Source of the DNA: Achromobacter deleyi | GTDB taxonomy: Bacteria > Pseudomonadota > Gammaproteobacteria > Burkholderiales > Burkholderiaceae_B | Assembly: GCF_016127315.1 (NCBI RefSeq) | Contig: NZ_CP065997.1 | Span: 4,030,001 to 4,094,000 of the forward strand | Length of the DNA stretch: 64,000 nucleotides | Direction of reading: 5' to 3' | In this document: one piece after another, positions 55,109-62,877 of the stretch | Layout of the letters: the number at the start of each line of letters is the position of its first letter | Numbering within the stretch: the stretch's first letter is position 1 | Position numbers and translations under genes: made by a program | Notes under the pieces: generated by a model | Databases searched by the model: none | What the model was told of the DNA's origin: nothing | What the model saw: the letters and a program-made list of their open reading frames with translations, nothing else

Positions 55109-56305
55109 GTGAAGCAAACCGCGAACGCGCGCCTGTTCATCATGATCGGCGCGCTCTATTTTTCCCAGGGCATTCCGCTGGGGGTGGCGATGGAGGCGCT
55201 GCCGACGCTGCTGCGGCGCGACGGCGCGCCCTTGCACGCGCTGGCCTGGCTGCCGCTGGTGGGGCTGCCGTGGGTCTTGAAATTCCTGTGGGCGCCGCTC
55301 GTCGACAACCGCTACCGGCCGGCGCGGGGCCGGCGCCGCAGCTGGATCCTGCCAATGCAGGGCATCGTGCTGGCGTGCCTGGCGGCGGTGGCCGTGACCG
55401 GCGTGTCCGCGGCCAGCGCGCCGTGGGTGGTGGCGCTGATGGCGCTGGCCTCGCTGGCCAGCGCCACGCAGGACATCGCCACCGATGGCCTGACCGCCGA
55501 GCGCTTCGAGGGCCAGGCGCTGGCGCGCGCCAACGCCGTGCAGGTGGGCGGCACCATGATTGGTTTCTTTGCCGGCGGGCCGGGCTGCCTGGTGCTGGCG
55601 GGCTGGCTGGGGCAGGGCGGCGCGCTGGCGCTGCTGGCCGCGGTGGTGGCCTTCAGCCTGCTGATGGCGCTGGGCTGGCGCGAAACCGCGCTGCCCGCCG
55701 CCGCCCGGCGCGCCACGCTGGCCGGTTTCGCGCGCCGGCCGGGCGCCTGGGCGCTGGTGCTGGCGGCGTTCCTGTCGGCGATGACGGCGGTGGCGGGCTA
55801 CGGCCTGTCCAAGCTGTTCCTGGTGGACGCGGGCTGGGCGGTGGAGGCGGTGGGCCGCCTCGGCATGGCCGGGGGCGCGGTGACCGTGCTGCTGGGTTGC
55901 GGCGGCGGCGCCTGGCTGGTCGGGCGCATCGGCGCGCGCGGCGCGCTGGCGCTTGGCCTGGCGGCCTCGGGCGCGGCGGCGCTGGCCTGGCTGGCGCAGG
56001 CCCAGGGCTGGGCGCCGCAGCCGACGGCAGCTGCCTACGCGGCGCAGGCGCTGGGCGCCTTTGGCGCCGGCGCGGCCTCGGTGGCGATGATGACGCTGGC
56101 GATGCGCTTTGCCGCGCGCGGGGCGCAGGCCGGCACCGACATGACCGCGGTGCAGAGCGCGCGCGACCTGGGCGAGATCCTGACCTCGTCGCTCATCACC
56201 GGCCTGGCTGCCCGGATGGGGTACGTCACCGGTTTTTCCGGCGGCTTGCTGACCGCCGCCGTGACGCTGGTTTTCGTGGCCGTGGCGCTGCGCCGCCCGG
56301 GCTGA
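55109..56305 (+). CDS. RhtX/FptX-like siderophore permease (MFS)
   Basis: A 398-residue AmpG-type major facilitator with about twelve helices: LFIMIGALYFSQGIPLGVAMEALPTLLRRDG, WVLKFLWAPLVDNRYRPA and ASATQDIATDGLTAERF, all hallmarks of RhtX/FptX importers that move siderophores across the inner membrane without an ABC system. GTG 55109 is preferred, with AAGGAAA 5 nt upstream; an in-frame TTG at 55094 overlapping the cupin stop is an alternative. It completes an uptake path of outer-membrane receptor plus single-polypeptide permease. Confidence 0.9.
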   Translation: MKQTANARLFIMIGALYFSQGIPLGVAMEALPTLLRRDGAPLHALAWLPLVGLPWVLKFLWAPLVDNRYRPARGRRRSWILPMQGIVLACLAAVAVTGVSAASAPWVVALMALASLASATQDIATDGLTAERFEGQALARANAVQVGGTMIGFFAGGPGCLVLAGWLGQGGALALLAAVVAFSLLMALGWRETALPAAARRATLAGFARRPGAWALVLAAFLSAMTAVAGYGLSKLFLVDAGWAVEAVGRLGMAGGAVTVLLGCGGGAWLVGRIGARGALALGLAASGAAALAWLAQAQGWAPQPTAAAYAAQALGAFGAGAASVAMMTLAMRFAARGAQAGTDMTAVQSARDLGEILTSSLITGLAARMGYVTGFSGGLLTAAVTLVFVAVALRRPG

Positions 56306-56370
56306 CATGGCGTTTCGGGCGGTTGCGGCTACACTTGTGCGCCGTTTTGCTTTCAGCCCCCCGAATTTCC

Positions 56371-57624
56371 ATGATTTCCACCGCATGCGGCGTCGACTTC
56401 GGCACGTCGAACTCCACCGTCGGCTGGAGCCGCCCCGACCAGCGCGCGCTCCTCGCCCTTGAAGACGGCAAGACCACCTTGCCCTCGGCCATTTTCTTCC
56501 ACGACGAGGATGCCGAGGTCAGCTACGGCCGGGCGGCCATCTCCGACTACCTGGCGGGCTACGACGGGCGCCTGATGCGCTCGATGAAAAGCCTGCTGGG
56601 CAGCTCGCTGATCGACGGCTCCACCGAAGTGCAGGGCCGCTCGATCCCGTTCCGCGTGCTGCTGACGCGCTTCATCGCCGAACTCAAGCGCCGCGCCGAG
56701 ACCGCCGCCGGCCGCGACTTCACGCGCGCCGTGTTGGGCCGGCCGGTGTTCTTCGTCGACGACAACCCCGCCGCCGACCAGACCGCCCAGGACACGCTGG
56801 GCGAGATCGCGCATAGCGTCGGCTTCACCGACATCGAATTCCAGTTCGAGCCGTTGGCCGCGGCCTTCGACTACGAGTCGCAGATCGATCGCGAGGAACT
56901 GGTGCTGGTCATCGACATCGGCGGCGGTACCTCCGACTTCTCGCTGATCCGCCTGGGGCCGGGCCGCGCCGCCAAGCCGGACCGCCGCGAGGACATCCTG
57001 GCCTACGGCGGCGTGCACATCGGCGGCGTGGACTTCGACAAGCAGCTCAGCCTGGCGCACGTCATGCCGCTGCTGGGCCTGGGCAGCCAGCTGCGCAGCG
57101 GCAAGGACGTGCCGTCCACGCAGTACGGCAACCTGGCCTGCTGGCACACCATCAACCAGGCCTACACCCGCAAGGCCGCCGAGCATTTCGCCTATATCCG
57201 CGCCGAGGCCGGCGACCGCGACAAGATCGACCTGCTGTTGAACCTGGTCAAGCAGCGCGCCGGCCACTGGGTGGCGGTGCAGGTGGAAGAGGCCAAGATC
57301 GCGCTGTCGGAAGGCCCCGCCGCGCGCATCGACCTGTCGCGCATCGCACCCGAGCTGGGCGTGGAGGTGACGCGGCCGTCGTTCGACACCAGCGTGGCGC
57401 GCCTGATCGAGAAGATCGAGCAGACCGTCGGCACCCTGCTGCGCGACGCGGGCGTCGCGCCCGTGGACGTCGATACGGTGTTCTTCACCGGCGGTTCGAG
57501 CCGCGTGCCGCGCCTGCGCGACTGTGTCTCGGCGCTGGTGCCGCAGGCGCGCAGCGTCGAGGGCGACCTGTTCGGCAGCATCGGCGCCGGCCTGGCGCTG
57601 GACGCCCGCCGCAAGTTCGACTGA
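56371..57624 (+). CDS. yegD: YegD-like Hsp70-family protein
   Basis: A 417-residue Hsp70-type ATPase without the C-terminal peptide-binding domain: phosphate-1 GVDFGTSNSTVGW (residues 7-19), connect/phosphate-2 VIDIGGGTSDFSLIRLG, and adenosine motif VFFTGGSSRVPRLRD. This matches E. coli YegD, whose role is unknown. It is probably a single gene: the permease ends 66 nt upstream and a LysR gene converges 27 nt downstream. Confidence 0.9.
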   Translation: MISTACGVDFGTSNSTVGWSRPDQRALLALEDGKTTLPSAIFFHDEDAEVSYGRAAISDYLAGYDGRLMRSMKSLLGSSLIDGSTEVQGRSIPFRVLLTRFIAELKRRAETAAGRDFTRAVLGRPVFFVDDNPAADQTAQDTLGEIAHSVGFTDIEFQFEPLAAAFDYESQIDREELVLVIDIGGGTSDFSLIRLGPGRAAKPDRREDILAYGGVHIGGVDFDKQLSLAHVMPLLGLGSQLRSGKDVPSTQYGNLACWHTINQAYTRKAAEHFAYIRAEAGDRDKIDLLLNLVKQRAGHWVAVQVEEAKIALSEGPAARIDLSRIAPELGVEVTRPSFDTSVARLIEKIEQTVGTLLRDAGVAPVDVDTVFFTGGSSRVPRLRDCVSALVPQARSVEGDLFGSIGAGLALDARRKFD

Positions 57625-57650
57625 CACGCCCCCGCGGCGCCGGCGCGCCG

Positions 57651-58571
57651 CTATTTCGCCAGCATCGCCGGCACCCGCGCCGCCAGCGCGTCGATCGCGG
57701 CGCGCGTCTTGGACGGCAGGTAGCGCGCCTGCGGCCAGACCGCATGCACGTCCTGCGCCGCCATCCGGTCGCCGTGCATCAGCACATCCAGTTCGCCGGT
57801 GCGCACGTAGTGCGTCAGCATCCAGCACGGCAGCCACGCCAGCCCGGCGCCCGCGATGGCGGCGTCGGCGATGGCCTGCAGGTCGTCCAGCCGCAGCCGC
57901 GGCGGCAGGTGCAGCTGGATCACCTGGCCATCCTGCCCCATCACCGACCAGCCTTTCTCGACGCCGCCGTGGGCATAGACCACGCCGGCGTGCTGGCGCA
58001 TCTCGTCCAGCGTGACGGGGCGTCCGTGCGCGGCGATGTAGGCCGGCGAGGCGCCGATGCCCATGGTCTGCAGGCCCAGCCGGCGCGCCGCCAGGCTGGA
58101 ACTGTCGGGCAGCGGGCCGATGCGGATGCCCAGGTCGTAGCCTTCCTCGATCAGGTCCACCACGCGGTCGTTGAAGGAAATATCGATCTGCAGCTGCGGG
58201 TGCTGCGCGGCCAGGTCGCGCAGCACCGGCGCCACGCAATGGCGGCCGAACACCAGCGGCGCGCTGACCCGCAAGCGGCCCTGCGGCGAACGCCGGCCGC
58301 TGTCCAGTTCCGCTTCGGCGTCGTACAGCTCGGTCAGCGCCCGCACGCAGCGGTCGTAGTAGGCCTGGCCGGCGTCCGTCAGGCTTTGCTGGCGCGTGGT
58401 GCGGTGGAACAGGCGCGCGCCCAGCCGCGCTTCGAGGCGGGCGATCGATTTGCCGACCGCCGAGCGCGTCAGGTTCAGGCGGTCGGCCGCCAGCGCGAAG
58501 CTGCCGGCCTCGGCGGCCTGCACGAAGACCTCGATGCCGCCCAGGCGGTCGTGGGAGTAGGGAGTGGCCAT
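57651..58571 (-). CDS. LysR-family regulator of the MDR oxidoreductase
   Basis: A 306-residue LysR protein with helix-turn-helix at ~8-65 (GIEVFVQAAEAGSFALAADRLNLTRSAVGKSIARLE) and an effector domain (SFNDRVVDLIEEGYDLGIRIG), the CrgA-like subgroup. ATG 58571 follows AGGAAAG; the longer frame upstream is not used. It is divergent from the MDR gene, with two 12-bp palindromes between them. Confidence 0.92.
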   Translation of the reverse strand: MATPYSHDRLGGIEVFVQAAEAGSFALAADRLNLTRSAVGKSIARLEARLGARLFHRTTRQQSLTDAGQAYYDRCVRALTELYDAEAELDSGRRSPQGRLRVSAPLVFGRHCVAPVLRDLAAQHPQLQIDISFNDRVVDLIEEGYDLGIRIGPLPDSSSLAARRLGLQTMGIGASPAYIAAHGRPVTLDEMRQHAGVVYAHGGVEKGWSVMGQDGQVIQLHLPPRLRLDDLQAIADAAIAGAGLAWLPCWMLTHYVRTGELDVLMHGDRMAAQDVHAVWPQARYLPSKTRAAIDALAARVPAMLAK

Positions 58572-58588
58572 GGGGCTTTCCTGCGGAT

Positions 58589-58620
58589 ATTGGTTCCAAT
58601 CGGGCGACATTCAAGTGAAT
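58589..58620. promoter_or_regulatory. Two LysR-type palindromes between LysR and MDR genes
   Basis: ATTGG-TT-CCAAT (58589-58600) and ATTCA-AG-TGAAT (58609-58620) are both perfect 5-2-5 palindromes with centres 20 bp apart. Two sites two helical turns apart fit the recognition and activation half-sites of a LysR tetramer. Confidence 0.6.
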
Positions 58621-58717
58621 AAATGCCGCCACTGGGTAGTCTTATTCCCCTATATCGTACCCATACCGCGCCGCCCTGTGTTGGCGGCGCTCCGCAACTC
58701 ACCCAGAGGACATCATC

Positions 58718-59737
58718 ATGCAGGCATACCAGATCACCCCCGGCCAAGGCATCGGCTCGCTCCAGCGCGGGGCGCTGACGGCGCGCGAACCCGGCCCCTT
58801 CGAGGTGCGCGTGCGCATCAAGGCCGTCTCGCTCAACTTCCGCGACCTGATGGTCGCCCGCGGCGATTACCTGAAGGTGGCGGGCAGCCCCGTGGTGCCC
58901 GCCTCCGATGCCGCCGGCGAGGTGCTGGCGGTGGGCGCCGGCGTCACGCGCTTCAAGGCGGGCGACCGGGTCATGGGCGCCTTCCTGCCGGATTGGATCG
59001 ACGGCGAACCCACGCCCGCCAACACCGCGCGGGCGCCCGGCGCCGCCAGCGACGGCGTGCTGGCCAGCGAGGTCGTCTTCTCGGAGCATTCGCTGGTGGC
59101 GATTCCCGACTCGCTGTCGGACGAACAGGCCGCGACCCTGCCGTGCGCCGCCGTCACCGCCTGGAACGCGCTGTTCGTCGCCGGCCGCGCCCGCGCCGGC
59201 CAGACCGCGCTGTTGCTGGGCACCGGCGGGGTCTCGATCTGGGGCCTGCAGCTGGCCAAGGCCGCGGGCCTGCGCGCCATCATCACCTCGTCCAGCCACG
59301 ACAAGCTGGCGCGGGCCCGCGAGCTCGGCGCCGACGACCTGATCAATTACCGCGACCACCCCGAATGGCAGGACGAAGTGCTGCGCGTGACCGGCGGCGA
59401 AGGCGCCCACGTGGTGCTGGAAGTGGGCGGCGAGGGCACGCTGCAACGATCGCTCGCGGCGGTGCGCCATGGCGGCGCGGTCGGCATCATTGGCGGCGTC
59501 AGCGGCTTCGCCTCGGTGCCGGTGTCGCCGCTGGCGCTGATCGCCGGCAACAAGCGCCTGGAAGGCATCTTCGTGGGCAGCCGCAAGATGCTGGAAGACG
59601 TGGCGCGGTTGGTCGATCGCGCCCGCATCGCGCCGGTGATCGACCGCGTCTATGGCTTCGACGAGGCGCCGGCCGCGTTCGAGCGCCTGGCCTCGGGTCG
59701 CCACTTCGGCAAGATCGTCATCCGCGTCGACGCCTGA
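58718..59737 (+). CDS. Zinc-independent MDR alcohol dehydrogenase / quinone oxidoreductase
   Basis: A 339-residue medium-chain dehydrogenase: catalytic N-terminal domain (VSLNFRDLMVARGDYL, VVPASDAAGEVLAVGAGV) and nucleotide-binding GTGGVSIWGLQLAK. The usual structural-zinc cysteines and catalytic Cys are missing, so it belongs with the quinone-oxidoreductase/zinc-free MDR group. It probably uses NADPH to reduce a carbonyl or quinone. It is divergent from the LysR gene that likely controls it. Confidence 0.9.
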   Translation: MQAYQITPGQGIGSLQRGALTAREPGPFEVRVRIKAVSLNFRDLMVARGDYLKVAGSPVVPASDAAGEVLAVGAGVTRFKAGDRVMGAFLPDWIDGEPTPANTARAPGAASDGVLASEVVFSEHSLVAIPDSLSDEQAATLPCAAVTAWNALFVAGRARAGQTALLLGTGGVSIWGLQLAKAAGLRAIITSSSHDKLARARELGADDLINYRDHPEWQDEVLRVTGGEGAHVVLEVGGEGTLQRSLAAVRHGGAVGIIGGVSGFASVPVSPLALIAGNKRLEGIFVGSRKMLEDVARLVDRARIAPVIDRVYGFDEAPAAFERLASGRHFGKIVIRVDA

Positions 59738-59741
59738 ACGC

Positions 59742-59786
59742 CGCGCGGCCGCCGGCGCGGAATCGGCGCTGGCCGGCGGCCGCGCG
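59742..59786 (+). terminator. 15-bp perfect hairpin after the MDR gene
   Basis: CGCGCGGCCGCCGGC (59742-59756) and GCCGGCGGCCGCGCG (59772-59786) are exact inverted arms with a 15-nt loop, starting 5 nt after the MDR stop. There is no T tract. Confidence 0.6.
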
Positions 59787-59913
59787 CGCGGCCCGTCGCC
59801 AGCGCTTGCGCGCCGCGGCGGTGACGAAGCGATGACGGGCGCGATGGTAAGCTGCAAGCTCTTCGCGTCGGCCGCCTTTGCGCGCCGGCGCCTGCCCCTT
59901 CCCACGCCGCGCC

Positions 59914-60501
59914 ATGACCGACAAGCCCGATTCCCATCTGTTCGAAGAACGCGTCTCCAGCGAGCCCGCCTACGACGGCCGCTTCCTCAAGGTCCGCAAC
60001 GACACGGTCCGCCTGCCCAACGGCCACACCTCGACGCGCGAGTACGTGGTGCATCCGGGCGCCGTGGTGGTGATCCCGCTGCTCGACGACGGCCGCGTGC
60101 TGCTCGAGCGCCAGTACCGCTATCCGATCGGCCGCGTCATGACCGAATTTCCCGCCGGCAAGCTCGATCCGGGCGAAGACCCGCTGGCCTGCGGCAAGCG
60201 CGAACTGCTCGAGGAAACCGGCTATACCGCCACCCAGTGGGCCCGTGCCGGCGCGTTGCACCTGGCCATCGCCTATTCCACCGAGATCATCCACATCTAC
60301 TTCGCGCGCGGTTTGCGCGCCGGTCCGCAGCAGCTGGACCAGGATGAATTCCTGGACGTATTCAGCGCCCATCCGGAGGAACTGTTCGCGGCCTGCGCCA
60401 AGGGCGAAGTCACCGACGCCAAGACCCTGACCTGCACGCTGTGGCTGCAGAACGTGCTGTCCGGCGCCTGGCAGCTGGACTGGCAGGACCATCCCGCTTG
60501 A
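59914..60501 (+). CDS. nudF: NUDIX hydrolase, ADP-ribose pyrophosphatase type
   Basis: A 195-residue hydrolase with a perfect Nudix box from G82 to Y104 (GKLDPGEDPLACGKRELLEETGY) and the ADPRase-type N-terminus (FEERVSSEPAYDGRFLKVRNDTVRLPNG). It cleaves ADP-ribose to AMP and ribose-5-phosphate; substrate specificity is inferred from family. ATG 59914 is chosen; an in-frame start 36 nt upstream is less likely. Confidence 0.9.
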   Translation: MTDKPDSHLFEERVSSEPAYDGRFLKVRNDTVRLPNGHTSTREYVVHPGAVVVIPLLDDGRVLLERQYRYPIGRVMTEFPAGKLDPGEDPLACGKRELLEETGYTATQWARAGALHLAIAYSTEIIHIYFARGLRAGPQQLDQDEFLDVFSAHPEELFAACAKGEVTDAKTLTCTLWLQNVLSGAWQLDWQDHPA

Positions 60502-60507
60502 GCGGGC

Positions 60508-60540
60508 GCCGGCCTTCCAGGGCCTGCCCTGAAGGCCGGC
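60508..60540 (+). terminator. Long hairpin after the NUDIX gene
   Basis: GCCGGCCTTCCAGGGC (60508-60523) pairs with GCCCTG-AAGGCCGGC (60526-60540), 15 bp with one bulged C and a 2-nt loop that will open to 4. It starts 7 nt after the NUDIX stop. There is no T tract. Confidence 0.55.
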
Positions 60541-60580
60541 CCGCGCCGGCGTCCCCACAAGACGAACGATTCCGCCGACC

Positions 60581-60916
60581 ATGCCCGCCTTTCCCGTCCT
60601 GGTGCAACCGTCCGGCCTGCGCTTCGAGGCGGATGCCGATTCGACCGTGCTGGCGGCCGCGCAGGCCGCCGGCATCAAGCTGCCCAGTTCCTGCCGCAAC
60701 GGCACCTGTCGCGCCTGCATGTGCCTGCTGCTGGAAGGCGAGATCGCCTACCGCATCGAATGGCCGGGCCTGTCGCGCGATGAAAAGGAAGAGGGCTGGA
60801 TCCTGCCCTGCGTGGCCCAGGCCCGTTCGCCGCTGGAAGTCCAGTCGCTGCAGGCCGCGCCCCTCGAGCCCGCGGCGCCGGCGCCGCCCCGGCCGCTGAC
60901 CGGCGCGCGCCGCTAG
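60581..60916 (+). CDS. 2Fe-2S ferredoxin (plant type)
   Basis: A 111-residue ferredoxin: cluster cysteines C38, C43, C46 and C77 in the C-x4-C-x2-C ... C pattern (SSCRNGTCRAC ... LPCVAQ), plus an additional C48. The tail after ~85 is Pro/Ala-rich and not conserved. It carries electrons for a partner not encoded beside it. ATG 60581 fits the family N-terminus. Confidence 0.92.
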   Translation: MPAFPVLVQPSGLRFEADADSTVLAAAQAAGIKLPSSCRNGTCRACMCLLLEGEIAYRIEWPGLSRDEKEEGWILPCVAQARSPLEVQSLQAAPLEPAAPAPPRPLTGARR

Positions 60917-61084
60917 GCCAGGTCGCCGGTTTGCCGGCCGTCCCACGCGCCACGCGTCGGATCCTTGGTTGATACGAATCAGCATATAACCGCTATTTTC
61001 CAGCTAAATAATTGCCGTACGGCGGCGCATACTGCTTCCATGGCGTCAGGCATCCAGCCTCGCCGTTTTTTTCAGGAGCAGGAC

Positions 61085-61426
61085 ATGCTGGATTGGGTGA
61101 ACTACCAAAAGGAACTGATGGGCCGCATCGGCGAGCTGGGCGCGCTGACGCCCGACACGCTCAAGGGCTACCAGGCGCTGTCGGCCGCCGGCGCCAAGAC
61201 CGCGCACCTGGATGCCAAGACGCGCGAGCTGATCGCGTTGGCGGTGGCGGTGACGACCCGCTGCGACGGCTGCATCACCGTGCATTCGGCGCAGGCGCTC
61301 AAGCACGGCGCCAGCCGCGAGGAAATCGGCGAGGCGCTGGGCGTGGCGGTGGCCTTGAACGCTGGCGCGGCGATGGTGTACTCGGCCCGCGTGCTGGACG
61401 CGGTCAACGCGCATCAGCCGGGCTGA
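61085..61426 (+). CDS. Carboxymuconolactone decarboxylase / AhpD-like protein
   Basis: A 113-residue AhpD-fold protein with redox pair C60-x2-C63 and H67 (RCDGCITVH). Small single-domain members like this are usually alkylhydroperoxidase-like rather than true decarboxylases. ATG 61085 has CAGGAGCAGG upstream. The preceding 50 bp (60961-61012) are unusually AT-rich and probably hold its promoter. Confidence 0.92.
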   Translation: MLDWVNYQKELMGRIGELGALTPDTLKGYQALSAAGAKTAHLDAKTRELIALAVAVTTRCDGCITVHSAQALKHGASREEIGEALGVAVALNAGAAMVYSARVLDAVNAHQPG

Positions 61427-61465
61427 CGCAAGGGCGCGCGCCGGCCATGCGCCGCGCAGGCGGCG

Positions 61466-62767
61466 TCAATCGTGCCGGTGCATGGCCGACTGATGCTTGG
61501 TGTCGCGCATGGTCGCGTACACCAGCAGCGAAATGAAGATCACGCCCGCCAGGTAGTAGTAGAACCACTCTTCGTGGCCTTGCTGCTTGAACCACAGCGC
61601 GATGGCCGGCGCCGTGCCGCCGAAGATCGACACGGTGATGGCGTACGGCACCGCCACGCCGGTGGCGCGGATGTTGGTGGGGAACAGCTCGGCCTTCACC
61701 ACCGCGTTGATCGAGGTGTAGCCGGCGGTGAAGATCCAGGCCGCGCAGATCAGCAGGAAGGCGATGAATGGCGAGCGCGTGTGCGACAGCGTCATCAGCA
61801 GCGGCACGGTGAGTAGCGCGCCGGCGATGCCGAAGAACACCAGCAGCGGCTTGCGCCCGATCTTGTCGGACAGCGCGCCGTACAGCGGCTGCAGGATCAG
61901 CGCGAAGATCAGCGACGCGGCGATCACGTAGGTGGTGACGATGTCGGAGAACCCGGCGGTCTGCCGCACGAAGGTCTGCATGTAGGTGGTGAAGGTGTAG
62001 AACGCCGCCGTGCCGCCGGCCGTCAGGCCGACCACGATCGCGACCTCGCGCGGATAGCGCAGCAGGCCGCGCAGCGAGCTGGTCTTGGGCTTGCTCTGGC
62101 TGGCCTGCTTGTAGGAATCGGTCTCGGGCATGTCGCGCCGCATGAGGGCGGTGATGACGGCCAGCATGGCGCCGATCACGAACGGAATGCGCCAGCCCCA
62201 TTCCACCAACTGCTCGTGCGTCAGGAACACGTTCTGCAGCAACAGCAGCACCAGGATGGCGCACAGCTGGCCGCCGATCAGCGTGACGTACTGGAAGCTG
62301 GAATAGAAGCCGCGGTGGTCCGGGTCGGCGATCTCGGTGAGGTAGGTGGCGCTGGCGCCGTATTCGCCGCCCAGGCTCAGGCCCTCGATGACCCGGGCCA
62401 GCGCCAGCAGCGCCGGCGCCGCCAGCCCGATGGATGCGTAGGTGGGCGTGACCGCGATGATCAGCGAGCCGACGCACATCATGCCGACCGAGACCATCAG
62501 GGACAATCGTCGCCCGTGGCGGTCGGCCAGGTGGCCGAACAGCCAGCCGCCCAGCGGCCGCACGATGAAGCCGGCGGCGAACAGCGTGGCGGCGTTCAGC
62601 TGCTGCACGACCGGGTCGTGCGAGGGGAAGAAGGCGGGGGCGAAGTACAGGGCGAAGGCGGTATAGGCGTAGAAGTCATACCATTCGACCAGGTTGCCCA
62701 TGGAGCCGACGAAGATCGCCTTGATGCGGCGTTTGGCGTCGGGCATGTCGAGATACGCTTGGCTCAT
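61466..62767 (-). CDS. KgtP-like dicarboxylate/alpha-ketoglutarate:H+ symporter (MHS family)
   Basis: A 433-residue metabolite:H+ symporter with about twelve helices. SMGNLVEWYDFYAYTAFALYFAPAFFPS, VRPLGGWLFGHLADRHGRR (motif A) and SLGGEYGASATYLTEIAD follow E. coli KgtP closely. The substrate is probably a dicarboxylate or keto acid, by homology. ATG 62767 starts the conserved region. It is convergent with the AhpD-like gene. Confidence 0.92.
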   Translation of the reverse strand: MSQAYLDMPDAKRRIKAIFVGSMGNLVEWYDFYAYTAFALYFAPAFFPSHDPVVQQLNAATLFAAGFIVRPLGGWLFGHLADRHGRRLSLMVSVGMMCVGSLIIAVTPTYASIGLAAPALLALARVIEGLSLGGEYGASATYLTEIADPDHRGFYSSFQYVTLIGGQLCAILVLLLLQNVFLTHEQLVEWGWRIPFVIGAMLAVITALMRRDMPETDSYKQASQSKPKTSSLRGLLRYPREVAIVVGLTAGGTAAFYTFTTYMQTFVRQTAGFSDIVTTYVIAASLIFALILQPLYGALSDKIGRKPLLVFFGIAGALLTVPLLMTLSHTRSPFIAFLLICAAWIFTAGYTSINAVVKAELFPTNIRATGVAVPYAITVSIFGGTAPAIALWFKQQGHEEWFYYYLAGVIFISLLVYATMRDTKHQSAMHRHD

Positions 62768-62877
62768 ATCTGTCTTCCACGGAGACGGTACCCGCCTATC
62801 TTGCGCCTGCCGGCGCGAAAATGCACCCCTGCGCGTGTCCGGGATATTTGTTCAGCTTGATGTCAATAACCGCCGCG

